Assembly: GCA_963742925.1 (NCBI GenBank) | Contig: CAVUNV010000004.1 | Location: forward strand, 496,001-560,000 | DNA from: PALSA-612 sp963742925 | GTDB lineage: Bacteria; Actinomycetota; Thermoleophilia; Gaiellales; Gaiellaceae | DNA length: 64,000 nt | Reading direction: 5' to 3' | Part shown: positions 8,594 to 16,887 of the stretch, piece after piece | Numbering within the stretch: position 1 is the stretch's first letter | Layout of the letters: every line of letters begins with the position of its first letter | Notes under the pieces: generated by a model | The model's input: the letters and a program-made list of their open reading frames with translations, nothing else | What the model was told of the DNA's origin: nothing | Databases searched by the model: none | Program-made: the position numbers and the translations under genes

Positions 8594-9153
8594 GCGAGCG
8601 CGTCCTGGACGAGCCGCTGGAAATAGTCGCGGCGCGCCTCATAGGTTGGCAGGTTCTGCTTCGCCCAGGGCCGGAGCCCGCGCAGGCGCTCAGCAAGGTC
8701 CGCGTGCCGCGGGCCGACGAGCGTGGCCACGTCGTCGCGGATCCTCTGCGCGAGCGCGGGCGAGGCGCCGCCCGTCGAGACGGCGACCGCGATCGGTCCT
8801 TCGCGGTGCACGGCCGGGAGGATCAGTGAGCACAAATCGGGGACGTCGACGACGTTGCAGAAGACGCCGCGCGCCTCGGCGTCGGCGAAGATGCGCCGGT
8901 TGAGCGGCGTGGAGGACGTGGCCGCGACGACCAGGAAGCGCCCGCGCAGGTCGGACGAGTGGTAGCCGCGCGGCAGCCACTCGACGGGGAGCGAGAGAAG
9001 CTCGGGGAGAGCCTCAGGCACGACCACCGTTACCTGCGCCCCGGCTTCGAGCAGTCCGCGAACCTTCTCCAGCGCGACCGGGCCGCCGCCGACGACCAGC
9101 ACGCTGCGGCCACCGAGGTCGAGGCAGGCCATGTAGTACTGCTTGTCGGCCAC
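8590..9153 (-). CDS. Precorrin-2 dehydrogenase / sirohydrochlorin ferrochelatase (CysG N-terminal type)
   Basis: 187 residues, similar to the N-terminal half of CysG and to Met8p. A Rossmann motif VLVVGGGPVALEKV is followed by VVAATSSTPLNRRIF, NVVDVPDLCSLILPAV and STGGASPALAQRIR. Converts precorrin-2 to sirohydrochlorin with NAD and may insert iron. Encoded separately from the methyltransferase, with which it overlaps by 4 nt, instead of being fused as in enteric CysG. One nucleotide separates it from the upstream unknown gene. Confidence 0.9.
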   Translation of the reverse strand: MADKQYYMACLDLGGRSVLVVGGGPVALEKVRGLLEAGAQVTVVVPEALPELLSLPVEWLPRGYHSSDLRGRFLVVAATSSTPLNRRIFADAEARGVFCNVVDVPDLCSLILPAVHREGPIAVAVSTGGASPALAQRIRDDVATLVGPRHADLAERLRGLRPWAKQNLPTYEARRDYFQRLVQDALA

Positions 9154-9154
9154 G

Positions 9155-9613
9155 TCACACGCCGACCGAGTGGAGCCGAGCGCCCTGCCGGTCGAGGCGA
9201 ACCGTGATCTCGGCGGCGCCTGCTGCGAGGCTGAGCGAGAACACGCCGGGCGCCGTCGCTTCGAGGGACACGGAGCGCAGCTCTTGCCCCGCCAGCGCGC
9301 GAAGCGCCTTCGTCACCTCTCGTGCGCTCTCGACGACGGCCGCGCCGTTCGGGAGCCGCCGGTAGGTCGCAAGCGCGGCCCGCTCGCCGCCCGGCCCGTA
9401 GAGCGCCCGCAGCCGTCCGGTCTGCAGGCCGACCTCGAGCAGCTCTTGCAGCGTCTCCGCGTCCTCGGCTGCGACCTCGCCCTCTGTTGCCGCCGCTTGG
9501 AGCGACGCGAGCCGCGCGCGGTAGTCGTCGTCCCGGGCCATGGCCAGCACGGCCTGCGCCTCTGCCAGCGCGACTTCCTGGGCCTCGCCTCGGAGGGCGA
9601 CGACGCTAGTCAT
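9155..9613 (-). CDS. Unknown protein of the sulfate-assimilation operon
   Basis: 152 residues, not recognised. ATG at 9613 overlaps the end of cysH by 8 nt, and the stop is 1 nt before the next start, so it is firmly inside the sir-cysH-siroheme operon. The N-terminal two thirds look helical and acidic (many Ala, Glu, Leu); the C-terminal part alternates as in short beta strands (RSVSLEATAPGVFSLSLAAG, then EITVRLDRQGARL). No cysteines, so a redox or Fe-S role is unlikely. Context suggests an accessory or regulatory role in sulfur assimilation; this is inference only. Confidence 0.7.
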   Translation of the reverse strand: MTSVVALRGEAQEVALAEAQAVLAMARDDDYRARLASLQAAATEGEVAAEDAETLQELLEVGLQTGRLRALYGPGGERAALATYRRLPNGAAVVESAREVTKALRALAGQELRSVSLEATAPGVFSLSLAAGAAEITVRLDRQGARLHSVGV

Positions 9614-10394
9614 CGTGCTCTCCGATGAGGGCGTGAAGCTCGTGCTCGAGCCCGCCGGTCTCGATCGCGCAGTGGATCCCGCACTCCTTGGGCGCGTTCT
9701 CCTCCCACCACCAGCGCCCGTCACGCGAGGCCTCGCCCGGCGCGATCGCCCGAGTGCACGGCGCGCAGCCGATCGACGTGTAGCCCCGCTCGTAGAGCGG
9801 ATGGGTGGGCACGTCGTTGGCGCGCGCGTACTCCCAGACCTCGTCCTCCGTCCACTCGGCGAGCGGGTTGAGCTTCACGATCGCGCCGTGGTCGTGGTCG
9901 ATCTCGACCTTGCGAATGTCGGTGCGCGAGGCCCACTGGTCGCGGCGCAGCCCGGTGATCCACGCATCGAGCGAGGCCAGATGGCGCGTCAGCGGCAGCA
10001 CCTTGCGCACCTGGCAGCAGAGCAGGCGGTGCTCGACCTGGCGGTAGAAGAGGTTCGGTCCGTGCTTGCCGACCATCCGCGACACGTGCTGAGCGTCCGG
10101 CGAGAGGATCTCGAGCTCGAGCCCCGGATAGCGGTCGCGGACCCGCTCGATCAGAACGAGCGTCTCCTCCGGCAGGCGGCCGGTGTCGACCGTGAACACC
10201 TTCACGTTCGGGTCGATCGCGTAGGCCATGTCGATCAGGACGGAGCCGTCGATCTGGAACGCGGTCGAGATCGCGATCCGCGGCGCGAACCGCCCGAGCG
10301 CCCATTCGAGCACCGCCTGCGGCTCCTCGCCCTCGAACTCGACCGACAGCTCGCCGGCCTCCAGCTCGTCGAGAACCTCTTCGTAAAGACTCAC
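9606..10394 (-). CDS. cysH: Phospho-/adenylyl-sulfate reductase (APS reductase type)
   Basis: 262 residues; thioredoxin-dependent reduction of activated sulfate to sulfite. The N-terminal nucleotide-binding region includes ISTAFQIDGSVLIDM and FTVDTGRLPEET. Both cysteine pairs that ligate the 4Fe-4S cluster of APS-type enzymes are present: CCQVRK near residue 125 and GCAPCTR, and the catalytic cysteine is in KECGIH near the C-terminus. GTG start at 10394 overlaps the frame-corrected stop of sir (GTGA). No ATP sulfurylase gene lies in the window. Confidence 0.93.
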   Translation of the reverse strand: MSLYEEVLDELEAGELSVEFEGEEPQAVLEWALGRFAPRIAISTAFQIDGSVLIDMAYAIDPNVKVFTVDTGRLPEETLVLIERVRDRYPGLELEILSPDAQHVSRMVGKHGPNLFYRQVEHRLLCCQVRKVLPLTRHLASLDAWITGLRRDQWASRTDIRKVEIDHDHGAIVKLNPLAEWTEDEVWEYARANDVPTHPLYERGYTSIGCAPCTRAIAPGEASRDGRWWWEENAPKECGIHCAIETGGLEHELHALIGEHDD

Positions 10395-12030
10395 GCCGCC
10401 TCCTTCTCGCGGGCTCGGGCGGGCTCGCGGCCTGCGAGCACACCCAGCTCGTCGTCGCTCGTGCGGTCGCAGAAGGCGCGGAAGCTCTCGTCCGCGCGGC
10501 GGGTCGCGAGCCAGCCGGCGACGAGCCCCTCGACCGTCGCGTCCAGCTCCTCGGTCGGCACCCGCCGGAAGACCGGTCGCGCGATCGCCGCGCTCTGAGC
10601 TAGGCCCCGGGGCCGAGCCCGCCGCGCAGGAACACGTCGTAGGCCTGGCGCCGCCGCCCCTCCTCGTCGCGAACGGTCGTGCCCTGGAAGCCGATGTCGC
10701 CGACCCAGTGCTGGGCGCAGGCGTGCGGGCAGCCGTCCAGGTGCAGTCGCAGGCCGGCGATGTCGTCGCCGAAGCGGCGCTCGAGCGCCTGGATCAGCGC
10801 GTCGGCGCGCGTCTTCGTCTCGGTCACCGAGAAGTTGCAGTGCGGCTCGCCGGTGCAGGCGAGCGAGGCGGCGCGGACGGGGTTGAGGTCGAGCGGGAAG
10901 CCGATCCGCGTGAGCTCGGCCACCGCCTCGTCGACCCGCTCCGCCGGCACGCCCGCGAGCACGAAGTTCTGCAGGCGCGTGATCCGTACGTCGCCGCCGA
11001 CCCGCTCGGCCAGATCGGCGACGGCGGTCATCTGCTCGCCCGAGACGAGGCCGAGATGGACGGGCACGCCGACGTAGACGAGGCCGGGCTGCTTCTGGGC
11101 GTGGACGCCGACGTGGTCGGAGAAGCCGTCCGGTGCAGGCTCGAGCGCGAAGTCCTCGAGCTCGCGACCGAGCCGCTGCTCAATCGCCGCGCGCACGCCC
11201 TCGGGCCCGTAGTCGTCGACCATGAACTTCATCCGCGACTTGACGCGCGAGACGCGGTAGGCCAGGTCCTCGCGCCAGGCGTCGAGCAGCGCGCGCAGCA
11301 CCTCGAGCGCTTCCTCCTTCGGCACGAACACGCCGAGGTCGCGCGCCAGGCGCGGCACGGAGGAGAGCCCGCCGCCGGCCAGCACGGCGAAGCCCTCTCG
11401 GCCCCCGTGCAGCACGCCGACCAGCGAGATGCAGTTGATCTCCGGCGCGTTGCAGCGGTCGCGGCAGGCGGAGATCGTGATCTTGTGCTTGCGCGGCAGG
11501 TCGGAGTAGTCCGGGTGGCCGTAGAAGAACGCCGCCGCCTCCTCCAGCACCGGCGTCGGGTCGAACACCTCGTCGTGCGCGACGCCGGCGACCGGGCAGC
11601 CGGTGATGTTGCGCACCGTGTCGCCGCAGGCGCCGGCGGTGGTCATTCCGGCCGCCTCGAGCCGCGCGAACACCTCCGGCAGCGCGGCCAGCTCGAGCCA
11701 GTGGAGCTGGACGTTCTGCCGCGTTGTCAGCTCGCCGTCGCCGCGCCCGAAGCGGGTCGAGATCTCGCCGATCGCGCGCAGCTGCGCCGGGGTCAGGAGC
11801 CCGCCCGGCAGCTTGATGCGGAGCATGAACGTTCCGACCTTCGGCTTGTCGTGGTAGAGGCCCCACCACTTCAGGCGCACCATGTCCTCCTCGGCCATGC
11901 GCTCGTAGCCGGACGCGATCAGCGCGGGCAGTTCGCCGAGGATGCCGAGCGGGCTCTTCTCCTGCTTCAGGCGCTCGACCGGGTTGCGCTTCAGCACCAG
12001 CTCCCAGCTCGCGTCCTTCGTGGCTGCCAT
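10391..12030 (-). CDS. sir: Ferredoxin-type sulfite (nitrite) reductase, frameshifted near C-terminus
   Basis: Siroheme-4Fe-4S reductase taking sulfite to sulfide; about 546 residues when corrected. Motifs: RFGRGDGELTTRQN, NITGCPVAG, ISACRDRCN, then cluster/siroheme cysteines in ACTGEPHCNF and GCPHACAQHWVGDIGF. As given, the frame ends at 10600 (GGLGPGA then TAG), but the expected C-terminal helix region (RPVFRRVPTEELD ... SFRAFCDRTSDDEL) continues in another frame to a TGA at 10391 that overlaps the cysH GTG. One base appears to be missing at a CCCCGGGG run (10604-10616). Sulfite, not nitrite, is favoured by the neighbouring cysH. ATG at 12030. Confidence 0.88.
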
Positions 12031-12048
12031 GCGGGGACGCTATCAAAA

Positions 12049-12062
12049 GGAAAGTAACTTCC
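12049..12062. promoter_or_regulatory. AT-rich inverted repeat between sir and proA
   Basis: GGAA and TTCC flank a 6-nt centre in an unusually AT-rich 75-nt gap between the divergent sir and proA genes. Possible operator or promoter element for the sulfur operon; no regulator identified. Confidence 0.3.
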
Positions 12063-12091
12063 AAAATAAAAGCACCCAGGAGAAGACCACT

Positions 12092-12097
12092 TAGGAT
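12092..12097 (+). promoter_or_regulatory. Candidate -10 box for leaderless proA mRNA
   Basis: TAGGAT ends 7 nt before the proA ATG and no ribosome site is placed suitably for that ATG (AGGAGA lies about 20 nt upstream), suggesting transcription starts at or near the A of the ATG. No convincing -35. Confidence 0.35.
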
Positions 12098-12104
12098 TCA
12101 GAGC

Positions 12105-13349
12105 ATGGAACTCCGAAAGCTGATCGAGCGGGAGGCCCTCGAGGCGAACCGCGCCGCGCCGCTTCTGGCCGACGCCGCCGTCTCCGAGGCGCTGCGGGCG
12201 GCCGGCGAGCTCGTGAGGAGCCGCGCTGCGGCGATCCTGGACGCGAACCACACCGACGTGGATGCCTCGGCGAGTCAGCTCGACGAGGGCATGCTCGACC
12301 GCCTGCGACTCGACGCGGCGAGGGTCGAGACGCTCGCGGCGCAGGTGGAGGCGATGGCGGAGCTCGACCCGCTCGCTCGCGAGGCGGACACGTGGACGCT
12401 TCCGAACGGCCTGCGCGTCACAGAGCGGCGCATTCCGATCGGCGTCGTCGGCGCCAACTTCGAGGCGCGTCCCGGCGTGGCGCTCGACGTCGCCGGACAG
12501 CTGCTCAAGAGCCTGAACGCCGCCGTGCTGCGGACCGGCGGCGCCGCGCTGCGAACCGTCACGGTGCTCGTCGACGAGGTGCTTCGGCCGGCCCTCGACG
12601 CTGCCGGCCTGCCGCCCTGCGCGGTCGGACTCGTCCGCTCGCCGGATCGCGAGGGCGCCCGGCTGCTGGTCTCGCTTCCGCGGCTCGTCCCGCTCGTGAT
12701 CCTGCGGGGGAGCGGCGAGACGACGGCGCAGCTCGCGCGGTTGGCGGCCGAGCACGGCGTGCGGACGCTCGCCCACGCCGAGGGCGGCGGCGTGCTCTAC
12801 GTCCATGCGGAGGCCTCGCGGGAGAAGGCACTCGCGATCGCGGCCGCGAGCCTCGACCGGCTCGGCGTCTGCAACCGGCTCAACCTCTGCCTCGTCGACC
12901 GTGCTGCCTCGGCGCTCGTCCCGGACCTGCTCGAGCTCGCTCGCTCGCGCGGCCTCGCGGTGCGCGGCGACGTCGAGGGCGCGGCGCCGCTCGACCTGCC
13001 GCTCGGCCACGAATGGGCCAACGACCCGGACAACGTCAGCCAGGTGACAGTCTGCTACTCGGATTCCCTCGAGGAGGCGGTGCGGATCGCGAACGAGGAG
13101 ACGTCCGGGCTCGCCGCGGGGATCGTGACCGAGGATCCGGTCGCCGCACAGGCGTTCCTCGACGGCTACCGCGGCACGACTGCCTTCTGGCACGCGACGA
13201 CGCGCTTCACCGACGGCTTCGCACTGACCGGCGCGCCGGAGACCGGGATCAACGTCGACTGGACGCCCGGGCCGCGCGGCCCGGTCACGTATCGCGACCT
13301 GTGGCTGCGCCAGTACCGCGTGGTCGGCGACGGCACGCAGACACGGTGA
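12105..13349 (+). CDS. proA: Gamma-glutamyl phosphate reductase
   Basis: 414 residues; NADPH reduction of glutamyl-5-phosphate in proline synthesis. Aldehyde-dehydrogenase fold: PIGVVGANFEARPGV, the substrate loop LRGSGETTAQL, the catalytic cysteine in RLGVCNRLN, and C-terminal ETSGLAAGIVTED and ATTRFTDGFALTG. Stop overlaps the following proB GTG (GTGA), so the two are coupled. Gene order proA-proB is the reverse of the more common proB-proA. Divergent from sir. Confidence 0.95.
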   Translation: MELRKLIEREALEANRAAPLLADAAVSEALRAAGELVRSRAAAILDANHTDVDASASQLDEGMLDRLRLDAARVETLAAQVEAMAELDPLAREADTWTLPNGLRVTERRIPIGVVGANFEARPGVALDVAGQLLKSLNAAVLRTGGAALRTVTVLVDEVLRPALDAAGLPPCAVGLVRSPDREGARLLVSLPRLVPLVILRGSGETTAQLARLAAEHGVRTLAHAEGGGVLYVHAEASREKALAIAAASLDRLGVCNRLNLCLVDRAASALVPDLLELARSRGLAVRGDVEGAAPLDLPLGHEWANDPDNVSQVTVCYSDSLEEAVRIANEETSGLAAGIVTEDPVAAQAFLDGYRGTTAFWHATTRFTDGFALTGAPETGINVDWTPGPRGPVTYRDLWLRQYRVVGDGTQTR

Positions 13350-14389
13350 AACGGCCCGTTGTCGTCAAGCTCGGCTCCACGCTGGTCGCGGGGCCGGGAG
13401 GACGCGTGCGGCGGTCGGTGGTGCGGGAGCGGTCGCGGGAGATCGGCGAGCTCGTCCGCGGCGGCACGCCGGTGAGCGTCGTCTCCTCGGGCGCGATCGC
13501 TCTCGGGCTGCCGCGCCTCGGCCTGACGGCGCGCCCGCGCAGCCTGCCGAAGCTGCAGGCCGCCTCGGCGCTCGGCCAGGCGAGGCTGCAGGGCGTCTGG
13601 GACGAGGCGCTCGGTCGTCAGGGGCTGGCCGCCGCGCAGGTGCTCCTGACTGCCTCCGACCTGGCCGACCGGGCCGCCTACCTGAACGCGCGCAACACGC
13701 TCGCCGCCCTCCATGCGCTCGGCGCGGTGCCGGTGGTGAACGAGAACGACGCGACGGCCACGGACGAGATCACGTTCGGCGACAACGACGCGCTCGCCGC
13801 CCAGGTGGCGATCCTCGTACGGGCGCGGCTGCTCGTGCTGCTGACCGAGGTCGACGGCGTCTACTCGCGGGCGCCCGGGACGCCGGGAGCCGAGCTGCTC
13901 GAGCTGGGCGCGGAGGCCGGCACAGCGGAGCTGGGCGACGGCTCGCCGCTCGGCAAGGGCGGCATGCAGAGCAAGATCCTGGCCGCCGAGCTCGCCGCCT
14001 CGGCCGGGATCCCGACGGTGATCGCCGCCGGGACAGGCACGGACGTGCTCGTACCGATCGTCGCCGGCGAGCCGCGAGGAACGCGCTTCCAGCCCGGCGA
14101 TCGCGCCCCGTCGGCGTTCAAGCTCTGGCTCCGCCACGGCAAGCCGGTGGCGGGGCGCCTGCACGTCGACGACGGGGCGCGCCGCGCGTTGACGGAGGAC
14201 GGGGCGAGCCTGCTCGCCGTCGGCGTGGCGCGCGTCGAGGGCCGCTTCGAGCCCGGCGACGCCGTCGAGCTCGTCGCCCCGGACGGTGTTCCGTTCGCGA
14301 AGGGCATCGCGGGCGCGGCCGCAGCCGACCTGTCAGGCCGCCCGCGTGGCGTCGAGGCCGTCCACCGCGACCGGCTCGTCCTCTACTGA
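13346..14389 (+). CDS. proB: Glutamate 5-kinase with PUA domain
   Basis: 347 residues; ATP-dependent phosphorylation of glutamate, first step of proline synthesis and usual feedback target. Amino-acid kinase domain: VVKLGSTLV, SVVSSGAIALG, NARNTLAAL, NENDATATDEITFGDND, and GKGGMQSKILAA. The last roughly 85 residues form a PUA domain (RHGKPVAGRLHVDDGA ... GDAVELVAPDG). GTG start at 13346 overlaps the proA stop. The end overlaps a convergent gene by 7 nt. Confidence 0.95.
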   Translation: MKRPVVVKLGSTLVAGPGGRVRRSVVRERSREIGELVRGGTPVSVVSSGAIALGLPRLGLTARPRSLPKLQAASALGQARLQGVWDEALGRQGLAAAQVLLTASDLADRAAYLNARNTLAALHALGAVPVVNENDATATDEITFGDNDALAAQVAILVRARLLVLLTEVDGVYSRAPGTPGAELLELGAEAGTAELGDGSPLGKGGMQSKILAAELAASAGIPTVIAAGTGTDVLVPIVAGEPRGTRFQPGDRAPSAFKLWLRHGKPVAGRLHVDDGARRALTEDGASLLAVGVARVEGRFEPGDAVELVAPDGVPFAKGIAGAAAADLSGRPRGVEAVHRDRLVLY

Positions 14390-14874
14390 GCGGTGCCAGG
14401 CACGTGCCCGGCACCGGCTCGCTGCGCCAGGTACTCGGCGATGTGCTTCTCGCCGCGCTTCATCGTCCACGTGTGATTCGAGCGGAAGAGCGGGCGCAGG
14501 ATGGGCGTCAGGCTCTTGACGAGCGGCTTGTTGACGATCGGGCGCCAGTCGAGGGTCGCGTTCGTGCCGCCCTCAGCTGGCTCGAAGTGCCAGGCCCCGC
14601 CTCCCTCGAAATCGCCGCTCAGGGTCATCTCGATCGACCGCGGCCGATCGGCGGCGACGACCTCGGTCGCGAAACGGAGCTTGTAGGGCAGGAAGCCTTT
14701 CGCGACGACTGTCGTCTTCCGCCCGGGCTGAGGCGGCCCGGAATCGCCGCCCATCTCGACGAAGACATCGCCCCACCAGCGCGGGTACTCGAGCGGCTCG
14801 CCGATCACGTCGTACACGTCCTCGACCGGCGCGGGCACGAACCAGCGGTCGACGAACTGATAGGCGGCCGGCAC
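14383..14874 (-). CDS. SRPBCC (polyketide cyclase-like) protein
   Basis: 163 residues with the START/SRPBCC hydrophobic-pocket fold pattern: an N-terminal strand DRWFVPAPVEDVYDVIGEP, then EYPRWWGDVF, DRPRSIEMTLSGDFEGGGAW, and a long C-terminal helix beginning near LTPILRPLFRSNHTW. Such proteins bind lipids or other hydrophobic ligands; ligand unknown. Standalone gene after the amt terminator. Its last codons (AGHVPGTAQ) are encoded by the palindromic repeat at 14392-14415 and so are probably not functional. Confidence 0.75.
   Translation of the reverse strand: MPAAYQFVDRWFVPAPVEDVYDVIGEPLEYPRWWGDVFVEMGGDSGPPQPGRKTTVVAKGFLPYKLRFATEVVAADRPRSIEMTLSGDFEGGGAWHFEPAEGGTNATLDWRPIVNKPLVKSLTPILRPLFRSNHTWTMKRGEKHIAEYLAQRAGAGHVPGTAQ
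14392..14415. repeat. GGTGCC...GGCACC palindrome
   Basis: A 24-bp near-perfect palindrome (one mismatched pair) made of GGTGCCAGGCAC-type units, lying just after the proB stop and inside the last codons of the convergent SRPBCC gene. It resembles the GTGCCAGA-type units found at 23564-23613 and 40794-40893. Confidence 0.5.
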
Positions 14875-14903
14875 GGGCGGATCCTAGTGCTGATGGCCAT
14901 GGC

Positions 14904-14931
14904 GGAGGGCGCCCCGCCCGGAGCGCCCTCC
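14904..14931 (-). terminator. Terminator hairpin after amt
   Basis: Perfect 9-bp GC-rich stem (GGAGGGCGC / GCGCCCTCC) with a 10-nt loop, 15 nt past the amt stop. No T-run. Confidence 0.5.
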
Positions 14932-14945
14932 GCTCTCCTCCGTTG

Positions 14946-16352
14946 CTAGCCGGGCTCGGGGGCCGGCTCCAGCCGCGGCTTCGGCCCCTCCCGGCGGTCT
15001 GCGCCGTCGCCGTCACGCGTCCAGGGCGGCGTCACCCACGCGTCGTAGCCACCCGGGACCGGGATGTAGAACTCTGGGTAGCCCCACATGCCGTGCTCGG
15101 ACACGTCCAGGCCGGCCGTCTCGACCTCCGGCTCGGCACGGATCCCCCACAGGCGCTTCATCACCCACAGGGCTCCGAACGAGGCGGTGAACGTGAAGCC
15201 GCCGACCGCCACCAGTCCGAGCGCCTGCACGCCGAGCTGGTGGAAGGAGCCGCTGTAGACCAGGCCGGGCGTGCCCGTGGCGAGGTTCTTCGACAGCACC
15301 GGCACGGCGAAGAGGCCCGTGGCCAGCGTGCCCCAGACGCCGGCCATCCCATGCACCGAGACGGCGCCGATCGGGTCGTCGATCCCGATCCGCTCCACGA
15401 AGATGACGCCGACCACGGCAATGAAGCCGGACGCGAGGCCGATCACGATCGCCGCCCACGGCGCCACGAACCCCGACGCGGCCGTGATCGCGACCAGCCC
15501 CGCGAGCGCGCCGTTCAGCATCATCGAGATGTCCGGCTTCTTCAGCACGACCCACGCACTGACGATCCCGCTGAGCGCGCCCGCCGCCGCCGCCAGGTTC
15601 GTCGTCAGCGCGACGTAGGCGAAGTATCCGAAGCCGCCGTAGTCGACGGAGAGCGTCGAGCCCGGGTTGAAGCCGAACCAGCCGAACCAGAGGATGATCG
15701 TCCCCAGCACGGCGTAGGGCATGTTGTGGCCCGGGATCGGGTTCGCTCTCCCGTCGGTGCCGAACTTGCCGATCCGCGGCCCGAGCAGGAGGGCGCCGGC
15801 GAGCGCCGCGAGCGCTCCCTGATAGTGCACGACCGTCGAGCCGGCGAAGTCCTGCATCCCGCGCTTGAACAGCCATCCGTTCGGGTCCCATACCCAGTGC
15901 GAGACGACCGAGTAGACGAGCGTGAAGTAGATGCCGAACGCGAAGTAGACCCACAGCTTGGCCCGCTCGGCCATGGCTCCCCAGACGATCGCGAGCGAGA
16001 CGCCGGCGAACACGACCTCGAACAGGTAGCCGGCCGCGCCCGGGATCTCGCTGAACCAGTCGAACGGCTTCTGGCCGACCGAGGTCAGCTCGTTGACGGA
16101 CGGGAAGAATCCGTGCGTGCCGATCAGCGGGCCGCCGTCGCCGAAGGCGAGCCCGAAGCCGACCGCCCAGTAGACGAGCGAGCAGATCCCGAAGATGAGG
16201 ACGTTCTTGCCCGTGATGTGAGCGGCGTTCTTCATGCGGGTCAGTCCCGCCTCGAGGAACGCGAAGCCGGCCTGCATGAACATGACCAGGACGGCGGTGA
16301 CGACGACCCAGATCGTGCTGGCCGCGATCAGGAGGTCGTGGTTCTTAGGCAT
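14946..16352 (-). CDS. amt: Ammonium transporter
   Basis: 468 residues, about eleven membrane segments; uptake of ammonium. Amt signatures: MQAGFAFLEAGLTRMKNAAH near the N-terminus, DFAGSTVVHYQGALAAL (conserved Asp and the first pore His region), LWFGWFGFNPG, and SVHGMAGVWGTLATG with the second pore His. A hydrophilic C-terminal tail of about 60 residues (from RLWGIRAEPEV) is where PII proteins bind. Directly downstream of a PII gene with an 8-nt overlap, the classic glnK-amt pair, so nitrogen-dependent gating by PII is expected. Confidence 0.95.
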   Translation of the reverse strand: MPKNHDLLIAASTIWVVVTAVLVMFMQAGFAFLEAGLTRMKNAAHITGKNVLIFGICSLVYWAVGFGLAFGDGGPLIGTHGFFPSVNELTSVGQKPFDWFSEIPGAAGYLFEVVFAGVSLAIVWGAMAERAKLWVYFAFGIYFTLVYSVVSHWVWDPNGWLFKRGMQDFAGSTVVHYQGALAALAGALLLGPRIGKFGTDGRANPIPGHNMPYAVLGTIILWFGWFGFNPGSTLSVDYGGFGYFAYVALTTNLAAAAGALSGIVSAWVVLKKPDISMMLNGALAGLVAITAASGFVAPWAAIVIGLASGFIAVVGVIFVERIGIDDPIGAVSVHGMAGVWGTLATGLFAVPVLSKNLATGTPGLVYSGSFHQLGVQALGLVAVGGFTFTASFGALWVMKRLWGIRAEPEVETAGLDVSEHGMWGYPEFYIPVPGGYDAWVTPPWTRDGDGADRREGPKPRLEPAPEPG

Positions 16353-16698
16353 GGGTCTCGACCTCCTCGAGGCGCATCGCGGTGCGGTTGTGCGTGACGT
16401 TGCCGACCGGCGTCGTCCAGACGATCCCGTCGCCGGACTCGTTGCCGCTCCGCGCCGCGTCGGCGATCGTCGCCACGATCCGCTCGGCCTGCTCGTCGGC
16501 GACGACGAAGACGAGCAGCGCCTTCGGCAGGAAGCGCGACTCGAAGACGCGCCCCCGGTACTCGTGCGTGATCCCCCGCTGCCGCCCGTGCCCGACCGCC
16601 TCGACCACGGTCACCCCGACGTGCCCGGTCGCGTCCTCGACGGCGTCGATCACGGTCTCGATCCGCTCCCGGATCACCACCGCTTCCACCTTGACCAT
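16345..16698 (-). CDS. glnK: PII-type nitrogen regulatory protein
   Basis: 117 residues. PII core visible: KVEAVVIRERIETVIDAV, GVTVVEAVGHGRQRG, T-loop, and FLPKALLVFVVADEQ. Two departures from canonical PII: the T-loop reads EYRGRVFESRF, so the position of the uridylylated Tyr51 holds Phe, and the B-loop reads SGNESGDGIVW, one residue longer than the usual TGxxGDGKI. It should therefore sense ATP/ADP/2-oxoglutarate, if at all, without Tyr51 uridylylation. The gene is transcribed ahead of amt and has an attenuator-like leader. Confidence 0.85.
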   Translation of the reverse strand: MVKVEAVVIRERIETVIDAVEDATGHVGVTVVEAVGHGRQRGITHEYRGRVFESRFLPKALLVFVVADEQAERIVATIADAARSGNESGDGIVWTTPVGNVTHNRTAMRLEEVETHA

Positions 16699-16726
16699 CT
16701 GGCCACCCCCCTCCCGTTGGTCCAAC

Positions 16727-16762
16727 AAAAAAGCCCCAGGAGCCCGGTGGGACTCCTGAGGC
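16727..16762 (-). terminator. Intrinsic terminator in the glnK leader
   Basis: On the minus strand a 13-bp stem (GCCTCAGGAG-CCC with GGGCTCCTGGGGC, one bulge, 3-nt loop) is followed directly by six Ts (16727-16732), 28 nt before the glnK ATG. Being upstream of the gene in the sense direction, it must be read through or prevented for glnK-amt expression. Confidence 0.75.
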
Positions 16763-16773
16763 GTCAGTGCCTC
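16758..16773 (-). promoter_or_regulatory. Antiterminator hairpin, ANTAR-type hexaloop
   Basis: GAGGC-ACTGAC-GCCTC: a 5-bp stem with a 6-nt loop having A at position 1 and G at position 4, the loop rule known for ANTAR-protein RNA targets (EutV type). Its 3' arm is the first five bases of the terminator's 5' arm, so the two structures exclude each other. A further hairpin with a 3-nt loop lies at 16779-16793. Confidence 0.6.
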
Positions 16774-16808
16774 TGCGGGCCGCCTTCGGCGGCGACCTCG
16801 CTTCCAAA

Positions 16809-16838
16809 AAGATAGTGCATGGAGCGGCCGGGCGCAAA
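16809..16838 (-). promoter_or_regulatory. Candidate glnK promoter
   Basis: TTTGCG (16833-16838) and TATCTT (16809-16814) on the minus strand with an 18-nt spacer; transcription would start near 16802, giving a leader of about 100 nt containing the hairpins and terminator. Together with the terminator at 16888-16902 this accounts for the gap 16699-17000. Confidence 0.45.
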
Positions 16839-16887
16839 CGGGAGCTCGAGCCAGGCCCGCGCCACCGCCTCTCGTTCTGTCTCCCCC

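Noticed and set aside
12392..14389. A 665-codon open frame covering the end of proA and all of proB
   Set aside because: Its second half is proB itself; the first half is an Arg/Pro-rich shadow of proA. proB starts at GTG 13346.
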